From NCBI RefSeq assembly GCF_023169945.1, contig NZ_AP025591.1, positions 5,874,501-5,938,500 of the forward strand: a stretch of 64,000 nt of DNA, written 5' to 3'. The notes under the pieces were generated by a model that saw only the letters and a list, made by a program, of their open reading frames with translations, had not been told where the DNA came from and did no database searches. Positions within the stretch are counted from its first letter, which is position 1; the number at the start of each line of letters is the position of its first letter. Below are positions 41,782-49,700 of the stretch, piece by piece. Source of the stretch: Anaeromyxobacter oryzae (GTDB taxonomy: Bacteria > Myxococcota > Myxococcia > Myxococcales > Anaeromyxobacteraceae). The translations under genes were made by a program, and so were the position numbers.

Positions 41782-43326
41782 TCACTTCAGGACGTCCTTG
41801 CGCCCGAGCGCGGCCGCGACGTGCGCGGCGGCCTGGATGCCCGCGAAGAACTCGCCCTCGATGCCGAGGCCCGGGATGACCTCGCGGCCGGCGAAGAACA
41901 GGTTCTTCCACGGCCCGCGCACCGGGAGGCCGGTGATCCCGAGCGTCGAGTCGAGCTCGGTCTCGTAGAGCGGGTGGGCGAGCAGGCGCGCGCCCTCCGC
42001 CAGGCCGGCGGGGGCGTTCAGCGCCGGCGCGGACTCGGCGACGAGGTGCCGCTCGAAGAAAGGGATCGCGTCCGCCACGGCCTCGCGGATGCGCGCCGAG
42101 GAGCGGACCAGGTCCTCCCGGGCGGTGGTCTCGGCCGGGAGGAACGCGCTCGCGCACACCACGCGCTCGTCGGCGACCGCCTCGGCGGTGCCCTTCTTGC
42201 CGTCGCGGCGGGCGGGCAGCACCTGCAGGAAGATCGCGTTCTCGATGCCGTCGCCGCCCGCGGGGTCCCGGAGGGCGAGGACGTTCTCGCCGAGCGCGGG
42301 CGGCAGCGCCGCCTGCTTCACGATGAGGTTCAGCGAGAAGAGCCGCCGGCGGGCGCGGATCTCGGAGAGCACGCGGACCGGCTTCGCGTCGGCCTCGCCG
42401 GGGGGGACGAGCCGCCGCGCGCTCTCGGCGTCGGTGGCGAGGATGAAGGCGCGCGCGACGTGGGCGTCGGGGGAGTCGGCGAGCCGGACCGCCGCCACGC
42501 GGCCGCCCTCGATCTCGAGCGCCGACGCGGCGGCGGGCTCGCCGGGGCCGCCGCGCAGCTCGCCGCGGGACTCGGCGATCCGCTTGCGGATGAGCTCCCG
42601 CAGCATGGCCTGGCCGAACGCGAGCCGGTGGGTGCCGCGGAGCGCGCCGCCGAGGAGGCGGACCTGGGAGAGCGGGGAGGGCGGGCCGTCGAGGTAGGTG
42701 AGGAACCGGTGCGCGATGCCGAGGCTCTGGACGAGCTCGTGCTCCTCGAGCCCCACGAACGGGCGCGCCACGCCCACCGGGTCCTTCGGCGCGTTCGGCG
42801 CCGTCGACGCGAGCTTGAGAGCCTTCTTGACGGTGCGCCGCTCGCCGAAGCCCTCCGGCGGCAGCGGGGGCGCGGCCTTGAGGAAGAAGCCCGCGAACTC
42901 GAACAGCGCGGTGAGCGCGGCGAAGCCGCCCTCGAGCGCCTCGGCCTCGTTCGGCCATTCGCGGCGCAGCTCGGTGCGGAGGATCGCCACGTCCCGGGAG
43001 ACGTCCACGCGGTGCTTCGGGAGCAGGAGCTGCAGGTCGGGCTCGGATGGCTCGAGGGCGCGGGCCACGTCCGTGGCGAGGCCGAGCTCGGCGAGCGCCG
43101 CCTCCGCCGCGGGCATGAAGCGTGGGCTCGGCACCGCCGCGGGGCCCCACGGGAGGACGTAGCCCGCGTCGGAGTACGTCGGCCCGAGGTCGTGATGGGC
43201 GACGTGCAGCACGCGGAAGCCGCGCCGCGCGAGGAGGGCGCCCGCGACGATGCCGCCGAGCTGGGAGCCGACGATGCAGACGTCGTAGATGCGCTGGGTC
43301 GCTGGAGGCCTGAAGGTCTGCGCCAC
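41782..43326 (-). CDS. FAD-dependent oxidoreductase, phytoene desaturase-like
   Basis: 514 residues. The N-terminal dinucleotide-binding fold (YDVCIVGSQLGGIVAGALLARRGFRV) has a Gly-Ser-Gln variation of the usual GxGxxG. A second conserved FAD segment lies at the C-terminus (NLFFAGREVIPGLGIEGEFFAGI), as in CrtI-type and related NAD(P)/FAD oxidoreductases. Substrate unknown; no other carotenoid genes are adjacent, so a carotenoid role is not supported by context. GTG start. It lies upstream of rpmB on the same strand, but rpmB has its own promoter. Confidence 0.7.
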   Translation of the reverse strand: MAQTFRPPATQRIYDVCIVGSQLGGIVAGALLARRGFRVLHVAHHDLGPTYSDAGYVLPWGPAAVPSPRFMPAAEAALAELGLATDVARALEPSEPDLQLLLPKHRVDVSRDVAILRTELRREWPNEAEALEGGFAALTALFEFAGFFLKAAPPLPPEGFGERRTVKKALKLASTAPNAPKDPVGVARPFVGLEEHELVQSLGIAHRFLTYLDGPPSPLSQVRLLGGALRGTHRLAFGQAMLRELIRKRIAESRGELRGGPGEPAAASALEIEGGRVAAVRLADSPDAHVARAFILATDAESARRLVPPGEADAKPVRVLSEIRARRRLFSLNLIVKQAALPPALGENVLALRDPAGGDGIENAIFLQVLPARRDGKKGTAEAVADERVVCASAFLPAETTAREDLVRSSARIREAVADAIPFFERHLVAESAPALNAPAGLAEGARLLAHPLYETELDSTLGITGLPVRGPWKNLFFAGREVIPGLGIEGEFFAGIQAAAHVAAALGRKDVLK

Positions 43327-43444
43327 GGTGGGCGGGGAGTCTATGACGCGCGGCGACTTCGCGCCACCGCACCCGGTAGCACCTTCACCCTCACCGAGCG
43401 ACGGAAACGGAAACGACCACGGGCGCGCGCTCGGCGCGCGCCGC

Positions 43445-44125
43445 TCAGATCTCGACCGGCGGGTTCTCGAGCGGCGCGGGGCCGCGGGAGGTTGGCACGC
43501 CGTCGACGCGGACCACGCGTCCGTCGAGCGCGAGGCGCCCCTGCGCGAACCAGTGCACGGCCTGCGGGTAGAGGCGGTGCTCCTCGACCTGGATGCGCGC
43601 CTGGAGCGAGGCCTCGTCGTCGCCCGGCAGCACCGGCACCACCGCCTGCGCGATGATGGGCCCCGTGTCGGTGCCCTCGTCGACGAAGTGGACGGTGCAG
43701 CCGGCGACGCGCGCGCCGTAGGCGAGCGCTTGCCGCGCCGCGTGCAGGCCGGGAAAGGAGGGGAGGAGGCCGGGGTGCACGTTCACCACGCGCGGGCAGC
43801 CGCGCGACGCGGGCGTCGGCCCGAACGCCCGGAGGAAGGCGGGCGTCACGAGGCGCATGTAGCCCGCCAGGCACACGAGGTCGACGTCGTGCCGGCGGAG
43901 CGCGTCCACGACGGCGAGGTCATAGGCCTCGCGGTCGGAGACGCCCTTCGACGGGAGCACCTCGGTCGCGACGCAGGCGCCGCGGGCGCGCTCGAGCGCG
44001 CCGGCCGTGGGGACGTTCGAGAGCACCACCGCGACGCGCGCGTCGATCCGCCCCGCGGCGCACGCGTCGAGGAGCGCCTGCAGGTTGGTGCCACCGCCGG
44101 AGGCGAGGACGCCGAGGCGGATCAC
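43445..44125 (-). CDS. purN: Phosphoribosylglycinamide formyltransferase
   Basis: 226 residues. ASGGGTNLQALLD phosphate-binding N-terminus, VCLAGYMRLVTPAFL, the active-site Asn and His in VVNVHPGLLPSFPG, and the Asp in VDEGTDTGPIIAQ. It transfers the formyl group of 10-formyl-THF to GAR, the third step of purine synthesis. An insert TPASRGCP before the catalytic segment and a C-terminal tail (GVPTSRGPAPLENPPVEI) are slightly longer than usual. The GTG start overlaps the purM stop as GTGA. Confidence 0.95.
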   Translation of the reverse strand: MIRLGVLASGGGTNLQALLDACAAGRIDARVAVVLSNVPTAGALERARGACVATEVLPSKGVSDREAYDLAVVDALRRHDVDLVCLAGYMRLVTPAFLRAFGPTPASRGCPRVVNVHPGLLPSFPGLHAARQALAYGARVAGCTVHFVDEGTDTGPIIAQAVVPVLPGDDEASLQARIQVEEHRLYPQAVHWFAQGRLALDGRVVRVDGVPTSRGPAPLENPPVEI

Positions 44126-45159
44126 CGCACCACCTCGCAGGTGGCCTCCCCGGGGCCGCCCTGCTCGACGGCGCCGACCGTCCAGGACTCGAGGCCGCGC
44201 GCCTTCAGCGCGGCGTGCGTCGCGGCCTCGTCGCCCGGGGCGACGATCGCGACGAGCCCGAGCCCCATGTTGAAGGTGCGGTACATCTCCTCGCGCGGGA
44301 CCTGCCCCTCCTTCTCGACGAGATCGAAGATGGCGGGCCTGGGCCAGCGCCGCTCCTCGATGACCGCCTTCGTGCCGTCCGGCATGTTCCGCGGCACGTT
44401 TCCGGGCAGGCCGCCGCCGGTGATGTGCGCGAACGACCGCACCGGCACCGTCTCCAGCACCGCGAGCACGTCCTTCGCGTAGATGCGGGTCGGCTCGAGG
44501 AGCGCGTCGGCGAGGGTCTTCCCGCCGAGCACGTCGAAGCGCTGGCCGAGGGGGTACTTGTCGAGGAGCGCCTTCCGGGCCAGCGAGTAACCGTTCGAGT
44601 GGAGGCCCGAGGACGCGATGCCGATCACGACGTCGCCCGCGCGCACGCCGGTGCCGTCCACGATCCGCGACCGCTCGACGCAACCGACGGCGAAGCCGGC
44701 GAGGTCGTACTCGCCCTTCGCGTAGAACCCGGGCAGCTCCGCGGTCTCGCCGCCGATGAGCGCGCAGCCGGCCAGCGTGCAGCCGTGCGCGATGCCCTTC
44801 ACGACCTCCGCGCCCTGGTCCGCGGAGAGCTTCCCGGTCGCGAAGTAGTCGAGGAAGAAGAGCGGCTCGGCGCCGACCACGGCGATGTCGTTCACGCACA
44901 TCGCCACGAGATCCTGGCCGATGGTGTCGTGCCGGTTCGCCGCGAACGCCACCTTGAGCTTCGTGCCGACGCCGTCCGTCCCGGAGACGAGCACCGGCTC
45001 CTTGTACTTCTTGACGTCGATCGCGAAGAGCCCGCCGAAGCCGCCGATCCCCGCGAGGACCTCCGGGCGCAGGGTGGGGCGGGCGTGGGGCTTGATCAGC
45101 TCGACGAGGCGATCGCCCTCGTCGATGTCGACGCCCGCGTCGCGGTAGGTGAGGGACAT
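44122..45159 (-). CDS. purM: Phosphoribosylformylglycinamidine cyclo-ligase (AIR synthetase)
   Basis: 345 residues, full length. SYRDAGVDI-type N-terminus, VSGTDGVGTKLKVAF (ATP/phosphate site), ALIGGETAELPGFY, SSGLHSNGYSLARK and HITGGGLPGNVPR are characteristic. It closes the imidazole ring in purine synthesis. It is translated into purN through a 4-bp overlap. Upstream, a tiny hydrophobic frame (45217-45273) and a structured GC-rich region precede it. Confidence 0.96.
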   Translation of the reverse strand: MSLTYRDAGVDIDEGDRLVELIKPHARPTLRPEVLAGIGGFGGLFAIDVKKYKEPVLVSGTDGVGTKLKVAFAANRHDTIGQDLVAMCVNDIAVVGAEPLFFLDYFATGKLSADQGAEVVKGIAHGCTLAGCALIGGETAELPGFYAKGEYDLAGFAVGCVERSRIVDGTGVRAGDVVIGIASSGLHSNGYSLARKALLDKYPLGQRFDVLGGKTLADALLEPTRIYAKDVLAVLETVPVRSFAHITGGGLPGNVPRNMPDGTKAVIEERRWPRPAIFDLVEKEGQVPREEMYRTFNMGLGLVAIVAPGDEAATHAALKARGLESWTVGAVEQGGPGEATCEVVR

Positions 45160-45500
45160 GGCCGGGCCTGTACCGCGACGGCGCGGCCGCCGCAAGCCCG
45201 GACCCCGGGTCGCCGGCTACAGGACGACGGCGACGAGGACGACGGCCGCGAGGAAGAGGATGGACAGGCGCATGACGGGTGACGGGGATGGTAGCGGAGC
45301 GGTGCGCGCGGGCCAGAAAACGGCCGCGCGGATATCGGGGCGTGGACCGGCCCGCCGCGCCGCGTCGCCGGCCGCACGGGATCGCCCCGTACCGGGGGGG
45401 CGGGGCGAGGTCACCGCTGTGACGCGCGCGACGGGCGTGTCGCCTCTAACGACGAGCTGACGGCCGCGGATCGGGCGCCAGCCGCCCCGCGGGAGCGAGC
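45160..45500. other. Divergent intergenic region between purM and the cox/xdh locus
   Basis: 341 bp. On the minus strand an 18-codon hydrophobic frame occupies 45217-45273. On the plus-strand side a perfect 8-bp stem (TCGCCCCG at 45382-45389, CGGGGCGA at 45401-45408) is followed by a short dyad GTCAC CGCT GTGAC (45410-45423). Both lie within about 120 bp of the XdhC start and are candidates for control of the plus-strand cox block. No clear promoter hexamers for either direction. Confidence 0.5.
45217..45273 (-). CDS. Possible 18-residue hydrophobic peptide
   Basis: An ATG-initiated frame encoding MRLSILFLAAVVLVAVVL, a perfect single membrane-spanning length with a basic N-terminus, ending in TAG 57 bp before purM. 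There is no Shine-Dalgarno sequence. It could be a leader-type or small membrane peptide, or chance. Confidence 0.25.
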   Translation of the reverse strand: MRLSILFLAAVVLVAVVL

Positions 45501-45821
45501 ATGTCCGACGAGCAGGAGATCCTGGAGCGCGCCGACGCCTGGAGCGAGGCCGGCCTGGGCGTCGCGATCGCGACGGTGGTGTCCACCTGGGGCTCGGCGC
45601 CGCGCCCGTCGGGCAGCCAGCTGGCGGTGAACGAGCGGGGCGAGTTCCTCGGGTCGGTGTCCGGCGGCTGCATCGAGGGCGCGGTCGTCGGGGAGGCGCT
45701 CGCCGCGATCGCCGACGGCAAGCCGCGCCTGCTCGAGTACGGCGTCACGAACGATCGCGCCTGGGAGGTCGGGCTCGCCTGCGGCGGCACGATCCAGGTG
45801 TACGTGGAGAGGCTCGAATGA
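45501..45821 (+). CDS. XdhC/CoxF-type maturation factor, N-terminal part
   Basis: 106 residues corresponding to the XdhC_CoxI domain: VAIATVVSTWGSAPRPSGSQLAV, VSGGCIEGAVV and GLACGGTIQVYVE, with the conserved Cys residues of SGGCIEG and LACGG that bind or sulfurate the molybdenum cofactor. Known role: inserting mature Mo cofactor into xanthine dehydrogenase or CO dehydrogenase apoenzyme. GGAG lies 6 nt before the ATG. The gene overlaps the next (ATGA), which encodes the Rossmann half; in many species both halves form one protein. Confidence 0.9.
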   Translation: MSDEQEILERADAWSEAGLGVAIATVVSTWGSAPRPSGSQLAVNERGEFLGSVSGGCIEGAVVGEALAAIADGKPRLLEYGVTNDRAWEVGLACGGTIQVYVERLE

Positions 45822-46567
45822 CGCGCGACCTCCTCCGGGCGGTCGTCGCGGAGCTCGCGGCACACCGCGCCGTCGTCCTCGCCACGGATCTCGAGCGCGG
45901 CGACGTCCGCCTCGTCCGGCCCTTCGAGGCCGCCGCGGACGGGGATCCCGCGCTGCGCGACGCGGCCCGCGCGGCCGCGCTCGACGATGCGTCTCGCCAG
46001 GTGGAGGTCGGGGGTCGCCGCGTCTTCCTGCGCGTCTACAACCCGCCGGTGCGGCTCGTGATCGTCGGGGCGGTCCACGTCGCCCAGGCGCTCGCGCCCA
46101 TGGCGCGCCTCGCCGGCTACGACGTGGTGGTGCTCGACCCCCGGCGCGCGTTCGCGACTGCCGGGCGGTTCGCGGGATTCCCCCTCGTCGCCGAGTGGCC
46201 CGACGAGGCGATGGCGAAGCTCGGGCTCGACCGCCGGACCGCCGTCGTGACGATGACGCACGACTCGAAGATCGACGATCCCGCGCTGGCGAGCGCGCTG
46301 CGGTCGGAGGCCTTCTACGTCGGCGCGCTCGGCAGCAAGAAGACCCAGGCCGCGCGGCGCGAGCGCCTGCGCGGGATGGGCTTCGGGGACACCGACCTCG
46401 CCCGGATCCACGGGCCCGTCGGCCTCCGCATCGGCGCGGTCTCCACCGGCGAGATCGCGGTGTCCATCCTCGCCGAGCTGGTCTCGTCGCTCCGCGCCGC
46501 GCGGGCGGAGGGCGCGCCCTTCGACGAGCGCAGGGCGGGCGGAACCGCGGCCGTCCCCGCCGGATGA
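45818..46567 (+). CDS. XdhC/CoxF-type maturation factor, Rossmann-fold part
   Basis: 249 residues. A short N-terminal XdhC-like segment is followed by the XdhC Rossmann domain (LVIVGAVHVAQALAPMARLAGYDV, VVLDPRRAFATAGRF, VTMTHDSKIDDPAL, YVGALGSKKTQAARRERL, GLRIGAVSTGEIAVSI). Together with the preceding gene it provides the complete chaperone that sulfurates and loads the Mo cofactor for the CoxL-type subunit. The ATG overlaps the previous stop, and the next gene begins inside its own stop (ATGA). Confidence 0.9.
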   Translation: MTRDLLRAVVAELAAHRAVVLATDLERGDVRLVRPFEAAADGDPALRDAARAAALDDASRQVEVGGRRVFLRVYNPPVRLVIVGAVHVAQALAPMARLAGYDVVVLDPRRAFATAGRFAGFPLVAEWPDEAMAKLGLDRRTAVVTMTHDSKIDDPALASALRSEAFYVGALGSKKTQAARRERLRGMGFGDTDLARIHGPVGLRIGAVSTGEIAVSILAELVSSLRAARAEGAPFDERRAGGTAAVPAG

Positions 46568-46986
46568 CGTCGGACGCCCTCTACCACGACGCCCTCGTCG
46601 CCCTCGCGCGCGCGCGGACCGGGGCCGGCGCCCTCGCGGCGCCGGCGGGGGCGGCGACGCGCGACAACCCGATGTGCGGCGACCGGGTGACCTTCGAGGT
46701 CGTCCTCGAGGACGGCCGGATCGCGGCGCTCGCCCACCGCGTCCGCGGGTGCCTCCTGTGCGAGGCGGCGGCGGCACTCCTCGGCCGGACCGCGCCGGGG
46801 CGGCCCGCCGCGGAGGTCGCCGACGCGCGCGAGCAGGTCGCCGCGCTCCTCGCCGGAGCGCGCCCGGCGGCCGGCTGGGCGGAGCTCGAGGTGTTCACGC
46901 CGGTGCGGGACGTCCCGAGCCGGCACGGGTGCGTGCTGCTCCCGTTCGAGGCGCTCGGCGATGCGCTCGCTCGAGCGAGGGGCTGA
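46564..46986 (+). CDS. IscU/SufU-like iron-sulfur scaffold protein
   Basis: 140 residues with the three cluster-binding Cys of the IscU/SufU fold: C38 in NPMCGDRV, C63 in GCLLCEAAAALL and C123 in SRHGCVLLPFEAL, plus the conserved Asp after the first Cys. An additional Cys (C66) is present. It probably builds or delivers 2Fe-2S clusters, and its place between the XdhC genes and coxG points to the CoxS subunit as client. That assignment is inference. Start ATG overlaps the preceding stop; 2 bp separate it from coxG. Confidence 0.8.
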   Translation: MTSDALYHDALVALARARTGAGALAAPAGAATRDNPMCGDRVTFEVVLEDGRIAALAHRVRGCLLCEAAAALLGRTAPGRPAAEVADAREQVAALLAGARPAAGWAELEVFTPVRDVPSRHGCVLLPFEALGDALARARG

Positions 46987-46988
46987 CG

Positions 46989-47654
46989 ATGGGGTTCCGC
47001 ATCGAGGAGCGGTTCGAGGTGAAGGCGCCGGCGGCCGCGGTCTGGGCGTACCTCGTCGATCCGCGGCGCGTCGTGACGTGCCTCCCGGGCGCGGAGCTCA
47101 CCGAGGTCGCCGACGCGCGCACGTTCCACGGTGCGGTGAAGGTGAAGGTCGGCGCGATGACCGTGGCGTACCGGGGCACGGTGCGGCTCGTCGACGTGGA
47201 CGAGGCGGCGCGCACCGTCAAGATGACCGGTGAGGGACGCGAGAGCACCGGCGCCGGCGCCGCGAAGATGGCGATGTCGAGCGCGCTGGTGGAGCGGCCG
47301 GGAGGCGGGGTCGAGGTGACGGTGCACGCCGACGTCGACGTCGTCGGGCGCGTCGTCCAGCTCGGGCGCGGGATGATCGAGCAGGTCTCGCACCAGCTCT
47401 TCCAGCAGTTCGCCGCCTGCGTGCGGGCGACGCTCGAGGCGGAGGCGGCCCGGGCGGCTCCCGTGGGCGGCGGGGCGCCCGCGCCCGGTGCGCCTGGCGC
47501 GGCGCCGCTCGCCCGCCCGGCGGGGCCGGTCCGCCTGATCCCGCTCGTCCTCAGCGCGCTCGCCGCGCTCGTGCTGCGCTTCCTGCGCCGGCTCCTGCCC
47601 GGGCGCCGGGCGCGGGCCGCGCCGGACCGGACAGCGCCGCCGCCAGCTGGCTGA
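46989..47654 (+). CDS. coxG: CoxG-type SRPBCC protein with C-terminal membrane anchor
   Basis: 221 residues. The first about 145 residues are an SRPBCC domain of the CoxG kind (FEVKAPAAAVWAYLVDPRRVVTCLPGAEL-type opening, KVKVGAMTVAYRGTV, EVTVHADVDVVGRVVQLGRGMIEQVS). An Ala/Pro linker and one transmembrane helix (IPLVLSALAALVLRFL) follow. Known role of CoxG: recruiting CO dehydrogenase to the membrane and mediating electron delivery to quinone. Last gene of the plus-strand cox block; its 3' end overlaps coxE by 104 bp in opposite orientation. Confidence 0.88.
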   Translation: MGFRIEERFEVKAPAAAVWAYLVDPRRVVTCLPGAELTEVADARTFHGAVKVKVGAMTVAYRGTVRLVDVDEAARTVKMTGEGRESTGAGAAKMAMSSALVERPGGGVEVTVHADVDVVGRVVQLGRGMIEQVSHQLFQQFAACVRATLEAEAARAAPVGGGAPAPGAPGAAPLARPAGPVRLIPLVLSALAALVLRFLRRLLPGRRARAAPDRTAPPPAG

Positions 47655-48786
47655 GGCTCTCGAGGTCGTGGACGGGCCGGAGCTCGTCCACGTGCGGGAG
47701 GAGCGCGCGGATCCCCGCGGCGCGCGGCTCGAACCCCGCCCAGCGGAGCAGCGGGTTCAGCCAGATCACCCGGCGCGCTGCGCGCCGGAGCCGCTCCGCC
47801 TCCGCGGCGAGCCCCCGCGCGTCGTCGCGGTCGAGCCCATCGGTGAGGAGCAGGACGACGCCGCCCTGCGCGAGGAGTCGCCGCGCCCAGCGCAGGTTCA
47901 GCTCGCGGAGCGCCGCGCCGATCCGCGTCCCGCCGTCCCAGTCCTTCACGGCCCGGCCGACCGCGGCGAGCGCCTCGTCGGGATCGCGGTGGCGCAGCAG
48001 GCGGGTCACCGGAGTGAGGCGCGTCCCGAACGTGAACACGTGCACGCTCCGGCGGTCGCGCGCGAGCGCGTGCAGGAACCGGAGGAAGATGCGGGCGTAG
48101 CGCGCCATCGACCCCGACACGTCGCAGAGGGCGACGATCGCGGGCGGGCGCGTCGCCGCCGAGCGCCACCGGAGCGGGATGCCGCCGCCGCCGGCGCGGA
48201 GCGCGGCCCGGAGCGTCGCGCGCGGATCGACGCGGTCGCCGCGCGGGTCCGGGCGCAGGCGCCGGACCGGCAGGTCGCGGATCGCAAGGTGCATCCGCGC
48301 GATGGCCTCCTCCGCCTCCCGCAGCTCCGCCGCGGACATCTGCTCGAAGTCCTTCGTCCGGAGCACCTCGCGATCCGACCAGGCGAGCGCGGCCGTCTCC
48401 TCCCCGCCGGGCGCCGCCGGGAGGGCTCTCGCGCCGCCGCCCTCCGCCGCGAGCGCGTCCGCGACGCGGCGGTGCGCGGCGGGCGGGGGCGCGCGGGCGC
48501 CGGCCCCGTCCGGACCCCCCGGCCCGGCGAGCACGCCGCGGAAGCACCGCCGGAACGCCTCGTCGAAGATCGGGCGGTGCTCGGCGCGGCTCACGAGCAC
48601 CGCGTGGAGGGCCCAGTAGAGGTCCTCCTCTCGCGAGAGGCCGACCTCGGCGGCCGCAGCCATCGCGACCGCGACGCGATCCGTGCCGACGGCGAGCCCG
48701 GCCCGCCGCAGCACGCGGGCGAAGCGGACGACGTGCGACGGGAGGTGGCCGCCGCCCGCCGGCACCGCGGGCGAGCGCGCGCTCAC
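47551..48786 (-). CDS. coxE: CoxE-type VWA protein
   Basis: 411 residues. MIDAS motif CDVSGSM in the C-terminal VWA domain, preceded by the conserved MHLAIRDLPVRRLRPDPRGD region and followed by KDWDGGTRIGAALREL, WLNPLLRWAGFEPRA and HVDELRPVHDLESLSQLA, all typical of CoxE. It works with the AAA ATPase CoxD in maturation of the CuMo or Mo centre of CoxL. The GTG start overlaps the coxD stop as GTGA. The last about 25 residues (Ala/Arg/Gly-rich) extend past the conserved end and overlap coxG antisense. Confidence 0.9.
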   Translation of the reverse strand: MSARSPAVPAGGGHLPSHVVRFARVLRRAGLAVGTDRVAVAMAAAAEVGLSREEDLYWALHAVLVSRAEHRPIFDEAFRRCFRGVLAGPGGPDGAGARAPPPAAHRRVADALAAEGGGARALPAAPGGEETAALAWSDREVLRTKDFEQMSAAELREAEEAIARMHLAIRDLPVRRLRPDPRGDRVDPRATLRAALRAGGGGIPLRWRSAATRPPAIVALCDVSGSMARYARIFLRFLHALARDRRSVHVFTFGTRLTPVTRLLRHRDPDEALAAVGRAVKDWDGGTRIGAALRELNLRWARRLLAQGGVVLLLTDGLDRDDARGLAAEAERLRRAARRVIWLNPLLRWAGFEPRAAGIRALLPHVDELRPVHDLESLSQLAAALSGPARPAPGARAGAGAGSAARARRAR

Positions 48787-49700
48787 GGCGGCGCGGCCCC
48801 CGCCGCCTCGCGCAGGATGGCCTCCGCCTCCGCGCCGCGGACGCGCGCGATGTCGTCCTGGTACTTCAGGAGGACGCCGAGCGTCGCGTCGACGGTCTCC
48901 GCATCGAGCGCGGTCCGGTCCAGGGCCACGAGCGCGCGGGTCCAGTCGAGCGTCTCGGCCACCCCGGGCAGCTTGAAGAGGTCCCTCGCCCGCAGCCGCT
49001 GGACGAAGCCGACCACCTCGCGCGCGAGTCGGTCTGCGGCGTCCGGCGCCTTCCGCCGGAGGATCGCGAGCTCCCGGGCCGCGTCGGGGTAGTCGATCCA
49101 GGCGTAGAGGCACCGGCGCTTCAGCGCGTCGTGGATCTCGCGGGTGCGGTTCGAGGTGACGATCGCGATGGGCGGGACCGGCGCGGAGACGGTGCCGATC
49201 TCGGGGATGGTGAGCTGGAAATCCGAGAGCACCTCGAGGAGGAACGCCTCGAACGGCTCGTCGGTCCGGTCGAGCTCGTCGATGAGCAGGACCGGCGCGC
49301 CCGCCGGATCCGGCTCGAGCGCCTGCAGCAGCGGCCGCTTCACCAGGAACCGCTCGGAGAAGAGGTCGTGCTCGATGCGGGCGCGGTCCGTCTCGTGCGC
49401 CGCCTCGGCGATGCGGATCTCGAGCATCTGCCGGGGGTAGTTCCACTCGTACGCGGCCTGGGCGAGGTCGAGCCCCTCGTAGCACTGGAGGCGGATGAGC
49501 CGCCGACCGAGGGTGCGCGCGAGCACCTTCGCCACCTCCGTCTTGCCCACGCCCGCCTCCCCCTCGAGGAAGAGCGGCCGCCCGAGCCGGAGCGCGAGGT
49601 AGATCGCCGTGGCGAGCCCGCGGTCGGCGACGTACTCGCCCTCGGCGAGCAGCGCCAGCACGTCTCCGACGGAGGCGGGCAGGGGCCGGGAGCCGGTCAG
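48783..49700 (-). CDS. coxD: CoxD-type MoxR AAA ATPase
   Basis: About 305 residues. Walker A FLEGEAGVGKTEVAKVLA, LIRLQCYEGLDLAQAAYEWNYPRQML, Walker B VLLIDELDRTDEPFEAFLLE and IVTSNRTREIHDALKRRC define a MoxR ATPase of the CoxD group, a chaperone that remodels CoxL during metal-site assembly. No ATG, GTG or TTG stands at the expected N-terminus. The position that overlaps the coxM stop is CTG (CCTGACC) with GGAGG 6 nt upstream, so initiation at CTG 49700 is proposed. The alternative is GTG at 49661, which would remove 13 residues but has GGAG too close. Confidence 0.88.
   Translation of the reverse strand: MTGSRPLPASVGDVLALLAEGEYVADRGLATAIYLALRLGRPLFLEGEAGVGKTEVAKVLARTLGRRLIRLQCYEGLDLAQAAYEWNYPRQMLEIRIAEAAHETDRARIEHDLFSERFLVKRPLLQALEPDPAGAPVLLIDELDRTDEPFEAFLLEVLSDFQLTIPEIGTVSAPVPPIAIVTSNRTREIHDALKRRCLYAWIDYPDAARELAILRRKAPDAADRLAREVVGFVQRLRARDLFKLPGVAETLDWTRALVALDRTALDAETVDATLGVLLKYQDDIARVRGAEAEAILREAAGAAPP

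Noticed and set aside
41782..43326. Carotenoid biosynthesis gene (phytoene desaturase)
   Set aside because: The fold matches broadly, but the dinucleotide motif is altered and no other carotenoid genes are nearby.
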